Assembly: GCA_032717465.1 (NCBI GenBank)
Contig: CM064715.1
Span: 37,207,604-37,271,603 of the forward strand
DNA from: Coenobita brevimanus
Taxonomy: Eukaryota > Arthropoda > Malacostraca > Decapoda > Coenobitidae
DNA length: 64,000 nucleotides
Reading direction: 5' to 3'
The notes beneath the pieces are model-generated. The model did no database searches, was not told where the DNA came from, and saw nothing but the letters and a program-made list of their open reading frames with translations. Every line of letters starts with the position of its first letter. Within the stretch, counting starts at the first letter, position 1. Positions 44,827-56,400 of this stretch are shown here, piece by piece. Made by a program: the position numbers and the translations under genes.

Positions 44827-45090
44827 GGGAGTTTGGGCATGTGGAGAGGATGGGGGATGATAATTGGGTGCAGAAAGTGAGAAGCGTTAATATTGGGGGT
44901 GGGGTTGTGAGGAGTAGACCAACAAAGACCTGGGACGAGATCACTGAGTGTGACCTCAGGGTTAAGGGACTGAACAGGGCAGCTGCCAGAGATCGAGCAG
45001 CATGGACAGCCAAAATTCGGTGACCACAGCCGACGCATGCAAGCAGGTTGTAACCTTCAAAAACGAAACGAAACAAAACTAGAGTCACCC
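44827..45090 (+). pseudogene. LINE X, 3' end
   Basis: Reads EFGHVERMGDDNWVQKVRS, GGGVVRSRPTKTWDE and the end ..DRAAWTAKIR then a stop, the typical end of a LINE ORF2. A single extra A near 44,833 shifts the frame. In the present order it is orphaned; re-inverting places it directly after the LINE X part at 51,842 (..IGVAMIRGR). Confidence 0.8.
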
Positions 45091-45368
45091 ACATCTTTGT
45101 ACTTCTATATTATATTTTTGTTTGGTAAATGTGGTAGGTAACTAGACCATATTCCAATGGCCCATTTCAGATGGAGTAATCAGTTAAGTTTTCAGAGCAG
45201 ATTCTATTACCCATGAAAATCTTTAGTCCATTTCCTAGGGAACAAATGATTGTTGACTATTTTGCCTAAGTTATCTTTACCCCTTTTTCTTTGCACCCCT
45301 CAAATTTGATCTGATTTATAAGGGAATAATAGATTATGTTTTTGGAACATTTACAGGATTACTCAAAA
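45091..45368. other. LINE X 3' flank, no gene
   Basis: Probable 3' UTR of LINE X (AAACGAAACGAAAC near 45,060) and unique sequence up to the CAAAA duplication flanking solo LTR 4. Confidence 0.4.
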
Positions 45369-45814
45369 TGAAATCTCCGCACGGCGAGGTGAGATGGACA
45401 CCACCACCCCAGAAGGAGAGTATAGGGGGGCAGTACCCACCCCACTAAGATGTGACAGGGAGGCTGGTTTACCTGTCACCCCTTCCATTCGAGAGCATCA
45501 TATCTCCCTCACACCTCGATGCCCCTCTTCTTTGCAGCCAGACCACATGGCAGTGTGCAGGGAAAGCACACTACACTCCGGCAGAGGGAACGTACGTCAG
45601 AATTGGGGTGGGACTTGTATTAACAAGCTCCCAAGCAGACCCTTGGACGCCGAGTCTCCTGGATCAGCCTCCTTTTTGAAAGAGGACTCAGGAGGAGCCT
45701 CAAGGGCTGCTATCCCCCTCAAGGAGCAGTGGACGTGCCTCCGCCATCCACCAAAGCTGTCTCCAGGGCAGGAGCCCCAGACACAAAGGCAGGAGAGCAG
45801 TCTCTGTCGGCACA

Positions 45815-46115
45815 GTGGCAATAGCCAGGCATATCCATCAGGCGCCTTCTCCCTGCCTCCAAAGCAAGGGCCAGAGAGCAATCTCCATCAGCATTGTGGC
45901 AATAGCCAGGCATATCTACTGGGTGCCTTCTCCCTGCCCTTGAAATGATGGTTGGAGAGCAGTCTCCGTTGGCGCTATGGCGATAGCCGGGCGTATCCAT
46001 CGGACGCCTTCTCCCCGTCGTCAGGAACTAGGCCAGAGTGCAGCCTCTGTCTGAGCTGTGGCAATAGCTGAGCGTATCCATCAGGCGCCTACTCCCCGCC
46101 ATCAGGGTCTGTAGC
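45815..46115. repeat. ~75-80-bp minisatellite in solo LTR 4
   Basis: Four units with TGGCAATAGCCAGGCATATC followed by AGGCGCCTTCTCCC, starting near 45,822, 45,896, 45,977 and 46,057. It is at the same relative place as the minisatellites of the other Gypsy LTRs but has a different unit. Confidence 0.9.
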
Positions 46116-47349
46116 AGCAGGTGGGTCGGCTCCAGGCTGCTCTTCCCCTGCCCATAACCGGGCTCCTGCAGAAGGCGGCGCCTCCTGCCCCGACCACCTC
46201 GTCGGTGGCGAAGTAAGGCACCCCTCGCCCTGCCCCTCAGTATCCAAGGGCAACTCTTGCTCCTTTTCAAGGGAACCTCCAGAGACCAGAGTGGGTGAGA
46301 CATCCCCAAGAGCCAGTGTCCTGTCGGTGCAGCCCCAGGTGTTGTCGGACTACCTCAGGACGAGAGGCCGCAAGTTGCCCCTGACAGCCTACTCCCAGCA
46401 GCAAGACCGCAACCCCCAGAGATGGCAGGCCTCCCCCGGTGCCTGTCGCAGCAGCCGAGCCTCCCCAGTCATCAGTGGCTGCAGCCCCTCCCTGACGGCC
46501 GCCTCTGAGGGGCGTGATAGTTGTGTGTCCAGGGCGCTGCCCCCTCCGCGCCCGACCCCAGCCCTGGGCCTCCCCAGGTCCTCTCCCAGAACCCCGACTA
46601 CGACGAAGGGCTGGCACCAAGCTGCGCGCCCTCTTCGGCCCCAGTCCCAAGAGCCAGGCCCCCTGTTGGGCCGTAGCAGCTAGGGAGCCGCCCCACACAC
46701 CACCGGCCCATTCTTCTCGGACTTCTGGCAACCTGACGGACCTACTGCCTCTGTCCTGCTCACTGGGCGGCCTTCCTCCTACGCCAGGCCACCACCTGGA
46801 ACTCCCGTCGTAGTGGGCCCTGTCCTCCCCTCTGTCAGAGACTGTGAGTAATAGATCCTCTCTTTATATTTCCCCCAGTGTGACTAGCCCCGCCCCACAG
46901 TGAACCCTCCCCGTGACCCCTCCCCAAAGGACATGTAACTCTCCCCCAGTGTGCTCGCCCTCCCCTTCCGCCAGAAAGTGTGAGTCAGATCCTCCCTTTA
47001 GATTCCCTCAGCATGACCAGCCCCGCCCCACAGAGGACCCTCCCCGTGACCCCTCCCCAAAGAACGTGTCACTCCTCCCCAGTGTGCTCATCTTCCCCTT
47101 GTGAATTCTAGTGTATCATATTACTCAAAGTGCTGTATGCGGAGTGCTCGACATACCCGCCTGGGTCAGTCTCTCCCCCCCACCGAGACCGATATCTCCC
47201 TAGTGTCACCTTCCCCACAGGACAACAGACGTCAATGTAACCCGTACCCGTGGACTCACACGAACTCCCCTCCCTCCCTCCATCCCCACAAAAGTACACC
47301 CAACCTAGCCTCATCAACCCCCCCCACCCAGTGACTGCCAGTGTGAGGC

Positions 47350-47377
47350 CACACACACACACACACACACACACACA

Positions 47378-47460
<83 letters not shown>
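47350..47460. repeat. (CA)n-(TA)n microsatellite
   Basis: About 28 bp of CA pass into about 80 bp of TA, directly before the SINE head. A shorter TA run follows the SINE at about 47,793-47,809. Confidence 0.95.
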
Positions 47461-47463
<3 letters not shown>

Positions 47464-47792
47464 GAGGCGGTGGCTCAATCGGTAGAGAGGTTGCCTGCAG
47501 GTCTAAAGGACCCAGGTTCGAATCCCGGCTGGGGCAGGGACCAGTTTAAGGATTTGAATTTCAGTAAATTAGGCTTTACTGATCTACCAGAAGACTCGCC
47601 GACATGTCGTAAAAATACCCCCGCTAATACCAATACACCAGTCCTATATGAGACAGCCCTAGCATGTATTCAATATGGACGGCGGGTGTTAGCGCCGAAG
47701 TGGTGACATGTAGAGGTGTATGGTACATAGGAGGACTGCTGGGCCTTGATAGCAGGCTGTGAAGCGTATGCCCAGAGTCGGACACATAAAAA
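47464..47792 (+). mobile_element. tRNA-derived SINE
   Basis: The head (about 47,464-47,536) has a pol III A box TGGCTCAATCGG and a B box GGTTCGAATCC at tRNA-like spacing. It continues into a ~250-bp unrelated body ending ..GTCGGACACATAAAA and then (TA)n. The acceptor and anticodon stems are imperfect, so it is not a functional tRNA. It sits in the TA-run of solo LTR 4. Confidence 0.8.
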
Positions 47793-48578
47793 TATATATA
47801 TATATATATTCCCTTATATGTAATGCAGAATGGACTAAGTTAGCTAGGGCTCCGTCTTTGTAACGCGAGCATATTATATTAGCTAGGCTTTCGTCTCGTA
47901 TACGTCCCCTCCGAACAGCAGACGTCAGTGTAACCTACACCCGTGGACTCCCTCTAACCCCACCCCCCTTTTCTCCATTCCCACGAGAGTACACTCCCCC
48001 ACTCCCTAGTCTCATTAAACCCCTCCCAGCGACTGTCAGAGTGAGACCATATATATATTCCCCTATATGCGCCGCGGGATGGACTAAGTTAGCTAGGGCT
48101 TCATCTATGTAACGCGAGCATATTATATTAGCTAGGCTTTCGTCTCTGTGACGCAGACACCTAGGCTTAAGGTCGGATGTATATATTGTCATCTTTATTG
48201 TGCTGGAGACACTGAGCTCTGTTGTGTATGTATGTGCCCGATGTCATGTGCCTGAACATTTCTGTGGAATACTCATTGTGATACCGTAGGGACATAATGT
48301 AAAATTACTGAGGTGCGACCCTGTATTAGACGAGCTGAACAAGGAATTGAGAGCGATCTGCAACTGCTATATATTGTACCATTGTATCCATCTGGCTTTG
48401 ATCACGGAATAGTGTACTGTATGTATGCATTCTCAGTTAATAGATAGGTGTACTGTTTGACCCAAGGTGTTTGTGTTTTTCCCTTCATGGCTGACCCTGA
48501 CCCGGTCTGGAACAAAGAACCCCGCACTGCACCCTACCCAGGACCGAGGAGTCGGAACCTAGGATACGCCGCATAACA

Positions 48579-49205
48579 CAGAAACTAAAGACTGGATTGC
48601 GTATGTTTCACGTAACAATCTTTGGACCTATTTAGCAAGACTTTAGGCCAAATTCAGTGGGTAAATAACTTTTTACAAGATTTTATTGCCTTTGGCTAAA
48701 AATCGCAGATCATATTTGGCATAATCCCCCTGAGTATTCAGTGAAATAAGTTAGTTATAGCCATGGAGGTAATTTTCTTTCTGTCCCACTCACAAGTGGT
48801 TTTCTTTCAGGTAACAGGTAGGATACACTGATGCTCATATTCATCACACTATTCCTGAGTATCGAGTGAAATAATTTTCTTATAGGTATTTTACTTTGTG
48901 GCCCGCTCACAAGTGGTTTTCTTTCAGGTAACAGGTAGGCAGACTCAAGGTATTTCCAATAATTTTCTTACCAGTATCCAATAAACAGTATCAATTTCTG
49001 CACTGCACTTGTAGAAATAAATATAAAACATAATTATAGTACTTACTATAAATCACTTATATGCACTTGTAGAACTTATGAAAAACTTATAGGACTTACT
49101 ATAAATCACTTATAATATCACACATCTCACTCATTTACGAAAATACACAAACTTGTGCATTGCTGTACACTATTTACACTTTCCCACACACCTGCTTAGT
49201 ATTCA
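48579..49205. other. Probable 3' flank of piggyBac element 2
   Basis: AT-rich. Contains a duplicated block GCTCACAAGTGGTTTTCTTT with CAGGTAACAGGTAGG at about 48,790 and 48,907. In the ancestral order it follows the piggyBac 2 transposase. No terminal repeat was identified. Confidence 0.4.
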
Positions 49206-50409
49206 CGCTCGGAGTGATACTCTGAGAAACATTTAGGGCATAGGGGGACCATGCACTCTGCACGCTGGTATGAGGTCTCTTTTCGTACTGAGGGACGGCG
49301 TTTGGTTATGCGACATACGTGGTTATGCCAGACAGCCTGCTGTGGTTCTCCCGATCTTCACCAGCTTGTGCCACTGGAAATACTCAGCCCTGCTGAGCCT
49401 GTCTGCTGGAGCCGCTGTCCCCCACCTAGCACCTGTCAACTGAACAGTTGAATATTGCTCAAGGAGTTCGCGTGCCAGCTCTCTAACTCTTGTAGAGAGA
49501 GAGGTTTCCTGACAAGCTCCTTGAACAGTATGAAACTGTTCAGGACGGCAATATCAAGGTGTGAGAGCGCCTTCTTGTACCACCTGCAGGACTTATATAG
49601 GCAATCGACCTCACCAATTTGCATGTCCGATTTATCAACCAGCCGCATGTTGATATTGTAATTGTTGACTGCATCTGGCTTTATCAAGGGTTCCCTGGTC
49701 TTATAGTCTGTCTTCCCAGTTTCCTCCAACACACCCTTATGAACTGTAGACAACATGTTAACCCGTCTCTTGTCATGCCAGAGAAGGGCTAATATGTTCC
49801 CACATTTCTTAGTCAGAAGGGCTCCTTTTCTCAGTATTTGCCGGAAATACTGGGAAATTCTTGCTGTTGGCCCTAACTGTTCCGCAGGACCCAGTACCAT
49901 GGTCAAGCAAATACTTTGTCAACACCGGGGCTGTGCAATAATCGTTGGTAAACAGGATGTAGTGCCTGTTGAAATACCTTTCCATCAGCACTTTCACTAC
50001 TGATGCAGAGAACCCACGAGGATCATCGCTAGGTATATCAGAATCTATTACCGAATAAACTATCACATCCAGCACATATCCAGTTTTACAGTCACTAAGC
50101 ACATAGAACATGAGGCCAAATCTGAGACGCGCTGATGGCACATACTGAATAAATGCCAGCCTGCCCCTGGAAAACACCAGCAGCTCGTCAATAACCACTT
50201 TCTGGAACGGACGGAAAACCCTGGAAAATGACTCTTTGAGCATGGTAAGGATTGATCTTATTTTCTATAACCTATCGTTTGGTGCAGGCCAGTAATTATG
50301 GTTGAAGTGCAGGAATCTCACGGGCCCTGTACTTGCTGAAGACAGGTGTGCCCACGAATTCATCCACCAACCAATAGTCGTGGAGCACATGTATTCTAAA
50401 GTGTGCCAT
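49206..50409 (-). pseudogene. piggyBac transposase 2, catalytic and C-terminal part
   Basis: On the minus strand from 50,409: HFRIHVLHDYWLVDEF, GTPVFSKYR; then 50,243-49,809 with VVIDELLVFSRGRLAF (first Asp), YILFTNDYCTAP (Asp of the second catalytic position replaced by Asn) and GSCGTVRANSKNFP; then 49,906-49,436 with NYNINMRLVDKSDMQ (third Asp) and CRWYKKALSHLDIAVLNS. The C-terminal Cys-rich part (KETSYQRAECMVPLCPKC) ends near 49,206. Several frameshifts. The 5' part is at 41,104-42,126. Confidence 0.88.
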
Positions 50410-50612
50410 CAGCACACTCCCTGTACTGTTGTTTGCAGATAATACGGTGTTTAAGTGAAGAAGAACGGGAGCTTGGTGGATGAGTCTGGAAGAGTGTGTA
50501 AGAAACGGAATCTAAAGATGAACGTAGGGAAAAGTAATGGTCTTCGAGAGAGGTGAAGTCAATGAATGTACAGTGAGACTGGATGAGGAAGAAATGGAAA
50601 ATGTGAGTACGT
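50410..50612 (+). pseudogene. LINE A copy 2, middle part
   Basis: Matches LINE A from ACTCCCTGTACTGTTGTTTG (RT FADD region, here FADN) through ..VNECTVRLDEEEMENVSTF, with small deletions, and stops at the TTAA breakpoint. Its 5' edge abuts piggyBac at TGCTGATGG, the target duplication. The copy is therefore 5'-truncated, with its 3' part at 42,127-42,742. Confidence 0.88.
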
Positions 50613-50616
50613 TTAA

Positions 50617-51834
50617 CAAAACAATAGACCAACATGGTGAAACACACACAGCAGCACTTGATATTTCAAAAGCATTTGACAGAGTATGGCACCAGGCTTT
50701 ATTGTCTAAGATGTCACACTATGGCCTTGCATCACTGGTTCCTCTAATTTCTTCTTACCTTCTTAGTAGAAAAATACGGGTCATGGTAGATGGAATTTAT
50801 TCTCAGTTTCATTCCATAAATGCTGGCGTACCTCAGGGATCAGTTTTGACGCCAACCCTCTTTCTCATACATATAAATGACCTCCTATCTGTCACGCACA
50901 AACCAATACACTCTTATGCTGATGACTCGACCCTTCATAGTTCTTTCACATTTAGTACCTCTTTTATCCAATTTGATATTATAAATTCCCAAATAAACAC
51001 AGCAATTTCTCTGAACCAGGACCTTTCTAAAATTAATCAATGGGGACAAAAAAAAATCTGGTCTCATTTAATGCTCAGAAAACTAAATACATTAATTTCT
51101 CCAATAGAAAGAATCCCTCAGACTCTCACATAATTTTAAATGATGTCAGTATTCCCATATCCACTACAATTGATATCCTAGGTGTTACTCTAAACCCCAA
51201 CTTAAGCTGGACAGCTTATGTTAAATCCCTAGCTAAAAATGCTTCTAAAAAACTGGGACTTAAGTACAGAGTTCATGAGTTCTTCACTGACGAGCAGATG
51301 GCCACAATATACAAAAGTCATGTGCATTCTTAGATCGAATACTGTTCACCACTGGGGAGTGGATGTGGAGCGGTTGTACTGAGGCAGTTGGACAAAATTC
51401 AAAATAAAGCCATTAGATTAATCAATAATCCTGCCATAACACAAGACCTTCCTCCGTTATCAGTACGTAGATATGTTGCTTCTTTAGCACTATTTTATCG
51501 ATATTTTTACCGTAAGTGCTCTAACGAACTGCTTCAATTGTGCCTTCCCTTCACATTTTCTCCCAAAATACTCGGGCAGCTGGGAGCGCCCATGAACTCA
51601 CACTCTCTCCCCCACAATGCAGAACCTCTGCTTTTCAAAATTCAATTATCCCCAGAACTACTACTCTCTGGAATTCACTTCCTGGGAGTTGCTTCCCACA
51701 TACATTTAATCCTCTCAATTTTAAATCCAGTTGTTATAAGTATTTTATGACTGGAGGATGCCTTTAGGCACATGAACTTATTTTTTTCCTTTGTTTTTCC
51801 TGCCTCCATTCATTAAAAAAAAAAAAAAAAAAAT
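50617..51834 (+). pseudogene. CR1/Jockey-type LINE, 3' part (RT palm, thumb, tail)
   Basis: Starts KTIDQHGETHTAALDISKAF (RT motif A), then INAGVPQGSVLTPTLF and HSYADDSTLH (catalytic ADD). A frameshift lies in an A-run near 51,050, then DILGVTLNPNLSW and KNASKKLGLKYR. A stop at 51,331 is followed by RQLDKIQNKAIRLINNP. Ends in poly-A at about 51,814-51,834. The 5' part is at 42,747-44,826; the two join in frame at the breakpoint. Confidence 0.9.
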
Positions 51835-51841
51835 CTACCTC

Positions 51842-52711
51842 TAATCATCGCAACACCAATCCGCTCCAGTCCCATCCTACCGTACCTCTCAACTCTTTCA
51901 TCATAAACCTAGCCCCCCCAGGCCTCGCACTCAGGGATGCATTGCACATCCACCTATTCATTACCATTTTTGTGTGTTTGAGCCTGTGAATATCTTCTTC
52001 CTTTACTGCCCAAGTCCCACTGCCATATAGCTTTACACTCCTAACACATCCTGCATACAAAGGTCCCTTAGCACAGAAGGAGTGCCCTTTCAATGTCTGG
52101 AGAGGCAAAGGCTCCCTGAACTTCTTCCAACCACTCCTCACTCTAGCTGCAGGGCTATTAGCTCCAGCCCCACCTCTAGCACGTAACATGTCTCCCAGTT
52201 AACAAAACTCTTCCACACAGTCAAGAGACTCATCAGCAAGTTCAGTCCTTTCACACCTGACAATCTCCTCCTGCTCTTCCCGACACACTACACACCTGAA
52301 ATCAGCATTTTCTCACAGTCTACATCTAATACCACTACCTCTCTTATGCACCTACATATCACAAACATTGCACAAGATGGAATTACTTCCCACGGCCTGG
52401 TGACAAATCGCACACGGCCAGTCTCCCTCATCTCTGACAGTAACTACCGCCACCAGACCTAAATACCATCACTTTTGTTTTATCTTTATTTACTCTTAAG
52501 CCCTTGTACCCCCTACCATCTCTCCACTTCCTAAATCTTTTCTCTGCAAGCAACACCAAATCATCTGCATACAACATCTCCCATGGGAGTCCATTTCTAA
52601 AGTCACGTGAGAGGGCTTCAAGTACCATGATAAACAAAAGGGGGCTCAAGAGTGACCCCTGATGCACACCAACATTCACAGAAAACTCGTCACTCAAATC
52701 TCCATTCACCC
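51842..52711 (-). pseudogene. LINE X, RT C-terminal part
   Basis: On the minus strand: RVNGDLSDEFSVNVGVHQGS, LLSPLLFIMVLEALSRDF, MLYADDLVLLAEK (catalytic YADD); then after damage ARVRSGWKKFREPLPL, LYAGCVRSVKLYGSGTWAV and ..IGVAMIRGR at 51,842. Its upstream part lies beyond the MITE at 63,113 and its 3' end, moved by the inversion, at 44,827-45,090. Confidence 0.85.
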
Positions 52712-52914
52712 TCAACCCTTCGTTAGTCCTGTGGGGTATTCAAACGTGGTTAGTCCGATGGGGTGTTATAACACACGAATACGAAGATACATGTAGTGTT
52801 ACTAACATGTAAAATATATTCATACTCCTGCTTCAGCCTATCTCTGCAATCACTAATGAAAAGATTGGATGCCTTGCTGATGGTGTTTATTAATTTATGA
52901 TAATAAAATACAAT

Positions 52915-55218
52915 TGTTATGCTGCGTGTTCTATGTCACGACTTCTCAGGTCCAGTCACAGTGCAACTCTGGGTCCTTAATTCCTGACTGGGTCAGCACT
53001 AGCAAGGAAGGGAAACACAAACACCACGAGTAAACGAATACCCTAATATATTAATAGAGAACAATTACACACACAACATTCTATGACCAGAGTCGAAATT
53101 ACACAATGCCTTACACTGATATCGATCTCAATCACTGTCCACCTAGTCCATCTTCTTTGTCTCACATCTGGGTTATTTCCTCACAGTATCACAGGCAATA
53201 TATCACCAATATAGCTAGTACATAACACAGACATATTTGCAGACAACACAACCCAGTATACCCACAGGGACGGTTCGTAAGCATAGGTGTTCGCTTGACG
53301 TAGATGGGTCCTAGCTAATACATCATCTCCACGTGACATGGACGGAAGTCCCTAGCTAACTTAGCCTCTATACGCGAGCCACACAGGCCGGGAATATACC
53401 GTAGGTCACACTGGGGGAAGTGGGGGGGAGAAGGGCTTAATGAGGATAGGGAGGGTTTCTCTCTGTGGGGCCGGGCCAGGGGCAGGGAGGAGAGAGGGGG
53501 GAGGATATAGCACTGAGATACACTGAGATATTGCTGTGTTATGTGAGTGACATGGGCTCGACTGTCACCGTCCGAGGGGGGGGGGGTCTCAACCTGGGAC
53601 TGGGGTTATACACTTTGCACATGATTTACAGGGGCTCGATTCATTGACAAGGGGGGGAAACACTATGAATGGGGGGGGAAGTGTGTGCTGCGTATAGGGA
53701 TAGGGAGAAGGAACAGAACGGTTCACTGGTAGTTCACTAAAGGGGGGGGGCTCACAACACTGGGGAAGTATATGATCACGAGACATGTTACTCACGGTTC
53801 TGACGGAGGGGGGGGGGGGACCACGGCCCTCGAGGAAGAGGACCTATGGGGGGAGCTCCAGGTGGCAGCCAGGCGTGGGAGGCGGGCCGTCTGGGGAGCT
53901 GTGCAAGATGGTGGGGCCCGGAGAGTTGCCACTAGTCTGGGAGGAATGGGGCAGCATCTGGGATGGCTTTCTTGCCGCATCGGCCCTGCAGGAGGCAGGG
54001 TTCTCAGAGCTGGGAACGAGGGCCAGGAGTCGGGCTACATGCCGTTGGCCCATGGTCGTCTTTGGGGTCCGGGGGAGGGCCCGGTGGAGGCCAGGGCCGA
54101 GGGTCAGCCAGGAGGAGGGTGCAGCCAGGGTGGGGCGGCCAGCACCCCAGTCTGGGGCAGCCGTCAGGGAAGAAATGCGGCCACTCACATCGGGGGAGGC
54201 CCTTCGGTCATGGCAAGCACCTGGGAAGGCCCGCTGGCTCTGGGGGTTTCGGCCTCTGCTGCAGGGGTAGGCTGACAGGGTAGGGCTGTGGCCTCTGGTC
54301 CTGGCAGAGCCTGTCAGCGCCTGGGGTGGCCCAGGCTGGAGGGACTGGATCCCAGGCCTCGGGGATGCCTCGTCTGGTCCGGACTCAGGTGGGGAGCCTA
54401 TAGGGGGAGAGACTCCAGCCTTCCAAGGAGAGAGCTGGAAAGAGTGGCATCTTGCTCTAACCCCAGGGCGGTGGGTCGAGGCAGAGGTGACTCCTGTCGT
54501 CATGCAGCCCCATCGGGCACTGCCTGTGCTCCTACATGGAGCAGGGGCGCAGGGGCACTCCTGTCATAGGGCTAGGGCCTCCTGCCCTTGAGATGTCAGG
54601 AGGAAGAGGTTAGATGTATTCTCTCGGCTTTCGCCACAGCTCCGATGGAGCATGCCCTCCCATCGTCGGGTCGGAGTTACGTGTCCCCAGGACGTCAGGA
54701 GCATGAGGTTGGACGAACCCTCGCAGCCTACGCCACAGCTCCGACAGAGCATGCCCTCCTTCCGTGTGGGAAGGTCTTGTGCCTGTAACGTCGGGAGGAA
54801 GAGATCGGACGTACTCTCTCGGCTTTCACCACAGCTCTGACAGACTGTGCCCTCCTTCAGTCTCGGCAGGGGAATAGCAACCCTAGAGGCTCCTCCTGAG
54901 TCCTCAGTCAAATGTGGAGTCAATCCAAAGGACTCAGCATCCGAGGGTGTGCTTGGGAACTTGCCACGACAAGTCCCACCCCGATTCTGGTGAGCATTCT
55001 CTCTGCTGGAGAGTAATGTACTTTTTCTGTACACTGCCAGGTGGTCTGGCTGTGCAGAAGAGGGGTGCCGGGTCACGAGGGAGATGCGCCGTTGTTGCCT
55101 GGACATCCGCCCAGGTAAATCAGCCCATCCGTCGTCTCCATGTGGGGTGGGTGTCACCCCCTCACTCTCTCCTCCTGGGGTGGCAGTGTCGGGCTCACCT
55201 CACCGCGCTGGTATTTCA
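52915..55218 (-). repeat. 3' LTR of Gypsy 3
   Basis: 2,304 bp. The plus strand starts TGTTATGCTGCG and ends CTGGTATTTCA. Holds three ~96-bp minisatellite units. Confidence 0.92.
54590..54875. repeat. ~96-bp minisatellite in the Gypsy 3 3' LTR (3 units)
   Basis: Units with GACGTCAGGAGGAAGAGGT, then CTCTCGGCTTTCGCCACAGC and GAGCATGCCCTCC, starting at 54,593, 54,691 and 54,787. The 5' LTR has two (62,197 and 62,292). Confidence 0.9.
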
Positions 55219-56400
55219 CCACCATCATGGGTTAAAAAGTCACGTCCCTGTGACTGGAGTTGGAACGTGTCAGTGGTGGCGGTATGGTGTGCAGGCGTGA
55301 GGTGGCGGAAGGAAATTTGTCCAGTGGGTGGTTTGCTGGTTTGGCTGGCAATGTGGGGAGTACATGACGAAGAGAGCTGAGGGAGTCGCTGTTTGTCATA
55401 GGAGGCGGAGGAGTTGGTCATTGCTGTGGATGTGGTGTTTGCGCCCTTGGGGTGGGGTCCAAAGGACAAGGGTGATTTTCATTTCGAGTGGTGGAGATGG
55501 GGTGGCCGGGAAGGAATCTGGCTGAAGACTTGAGAGGGTGAGCGTGTTGGAGTATTTGTGGGGGCATTTCGAGGTAATCGGCTTAGTGGGGCAGGCAATT
55601 GGGATGTTCTCTAGGGGATGGAGGGATTTGCGGAGGAGGAGGGCGATATTAGGGGCAGAGGTGGAGGACAGAGTGGGTGTGTGGGTGTAGTTGGCGGGTG
55701 GGCATGATAGGCAGCCGGATCGGGTGCGGGTGGTTGTCAGAACGGGTGTGGGTGGGGAGGAAGGGTTGAGAGGCGGGTGTACTGGGGGCACGGCAGGCGG
55801 GTTCGGCATTGAGGGTGATGTTGGTGATGGGGTGTGTTGTGGTGAGGTTGGGGTTGAGGTGGTGGTGACAGGCACGGGTGTAGGACTTGGGGATTGTTGG
55901 GGGGGGCTAGGCGTGATGGGAGGTGATTCTGAGAGATGGGGAGGGGTGGTGGTGGATGGTGGGGAGGGTGAGGATGTTGGGGATGTGGGTGAGAGTGACA
56001 GGGGGGTTGCGGCGGGCGTGGGGGTGAGGATGTTGGGGATGTGGGTGAGAGTGACAGGGGGGTTGCGGCGGGCGTGAGGGTGATGGAGGCGGCAGGGGTG
56101 CTGTTGGAGATGGAAGGGGACAGGTAGCAGGCATAGGAATTTTCCTGAGTTGGGGGGGCAGGGGTGGGCGGGTTTGGTGACTTCCGTTTCTGGGAGGGGT
56201 TGTTTGGCACTGGGGATTGTCGCACGTGTTGGTTTCTATAGGTGTCTATAGGTGAGGGTAGTGTTGTGGTAGTTAATGGTGACCTAGTAGGGGTGGGGAC
56301 GTTGACTATTTCATAAGGGCTGGTGTAGCGCGGGGCAAGCTTGTGGGGGGGTAGGTAGGATGGCAACCATGACTAGGTTGCCAGACTTGTATGGGTTAGC
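55219..56400 (-). other. Pro-rich post-integrase region of Gypsy 3
   Basis: Just after the integrase a segment reads PPHKLAPRYTSPYEIVNVP, like the GPF/Y-type region that follows Gypsy integrases. Low-complexity Pro/Thr/Ser/His sequence follows to the 3' LTR, including an ~80-bp tandem duplication near 55,965-56,080. No envelope features. Confidence 0.55.

Larger units (their letters stand above)
47222..48150. repeat. ~245-bp internal duplication in solo LTR 4
   Basis: 47,222-47,350 plus 47,805-47,905 repeat as 47,915-48,150: CAGACGTCA..TGTAACC, ..CGTGGACTC, a TA-run, then GGACTAAGTTAGCTAGGGCT and GAGCATATTATATTAGCTAG. The first copy is interrupted in its TA-run by the SINE and expanded microsatellites. 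Confidence 0.85.
45369..48578 (+). mobile_element. Solo LTR 4 of the long-LTR Gypsy lineage
   Basis: Starts TGAAATCTCCGCACGGCGAGG (compare the Gypsy 3 LTR start TGAAATACCAG) and ends ..GCCGCATAACA. It is flanked by CAAAA (45,364-45,368) and CAGAA (48,579-48,583), a 4/5 match. The 3,210 bp include a minisatellite, a SINE insertion and a ~245-bp internal duplication. The sequence AGTTAGCTAGGG is shared with the Gypsy 3 LTR. Confidence 0.82.
42743..50616. other. Inverted segment bounded by TTAA
   Basis: The interval 42,747-50,612 is inverted relative to its flanks, with TTAA at each edge (42,743-42,746 and 50,613-50,616). Re-inverting it joins LINE A (..ENVSTF + KYLSSVM..) and the CR1-type LINE (..LLTHQI + NKTIDQHG..) in frame. 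It also reunites piggyBac 2 on one strand with a 9-bp duplication TGCTGATGG around LINE A, and puts the LINE X 3' end beside the rest of LINE X. No bases appear lost or added at either junction. Confidence 0.9.

Noticed and set aside
47464..47536. Functional tRNA gene
   Set aside because: Good A and B boxes but poor stems, and it continues into a SINE body.
55396..56366. Pro-rich ORFs after the Gypsy 3 integrase as an envelope gene
   Set aside because: Same reasons; only the first part resembles an integrase tail.
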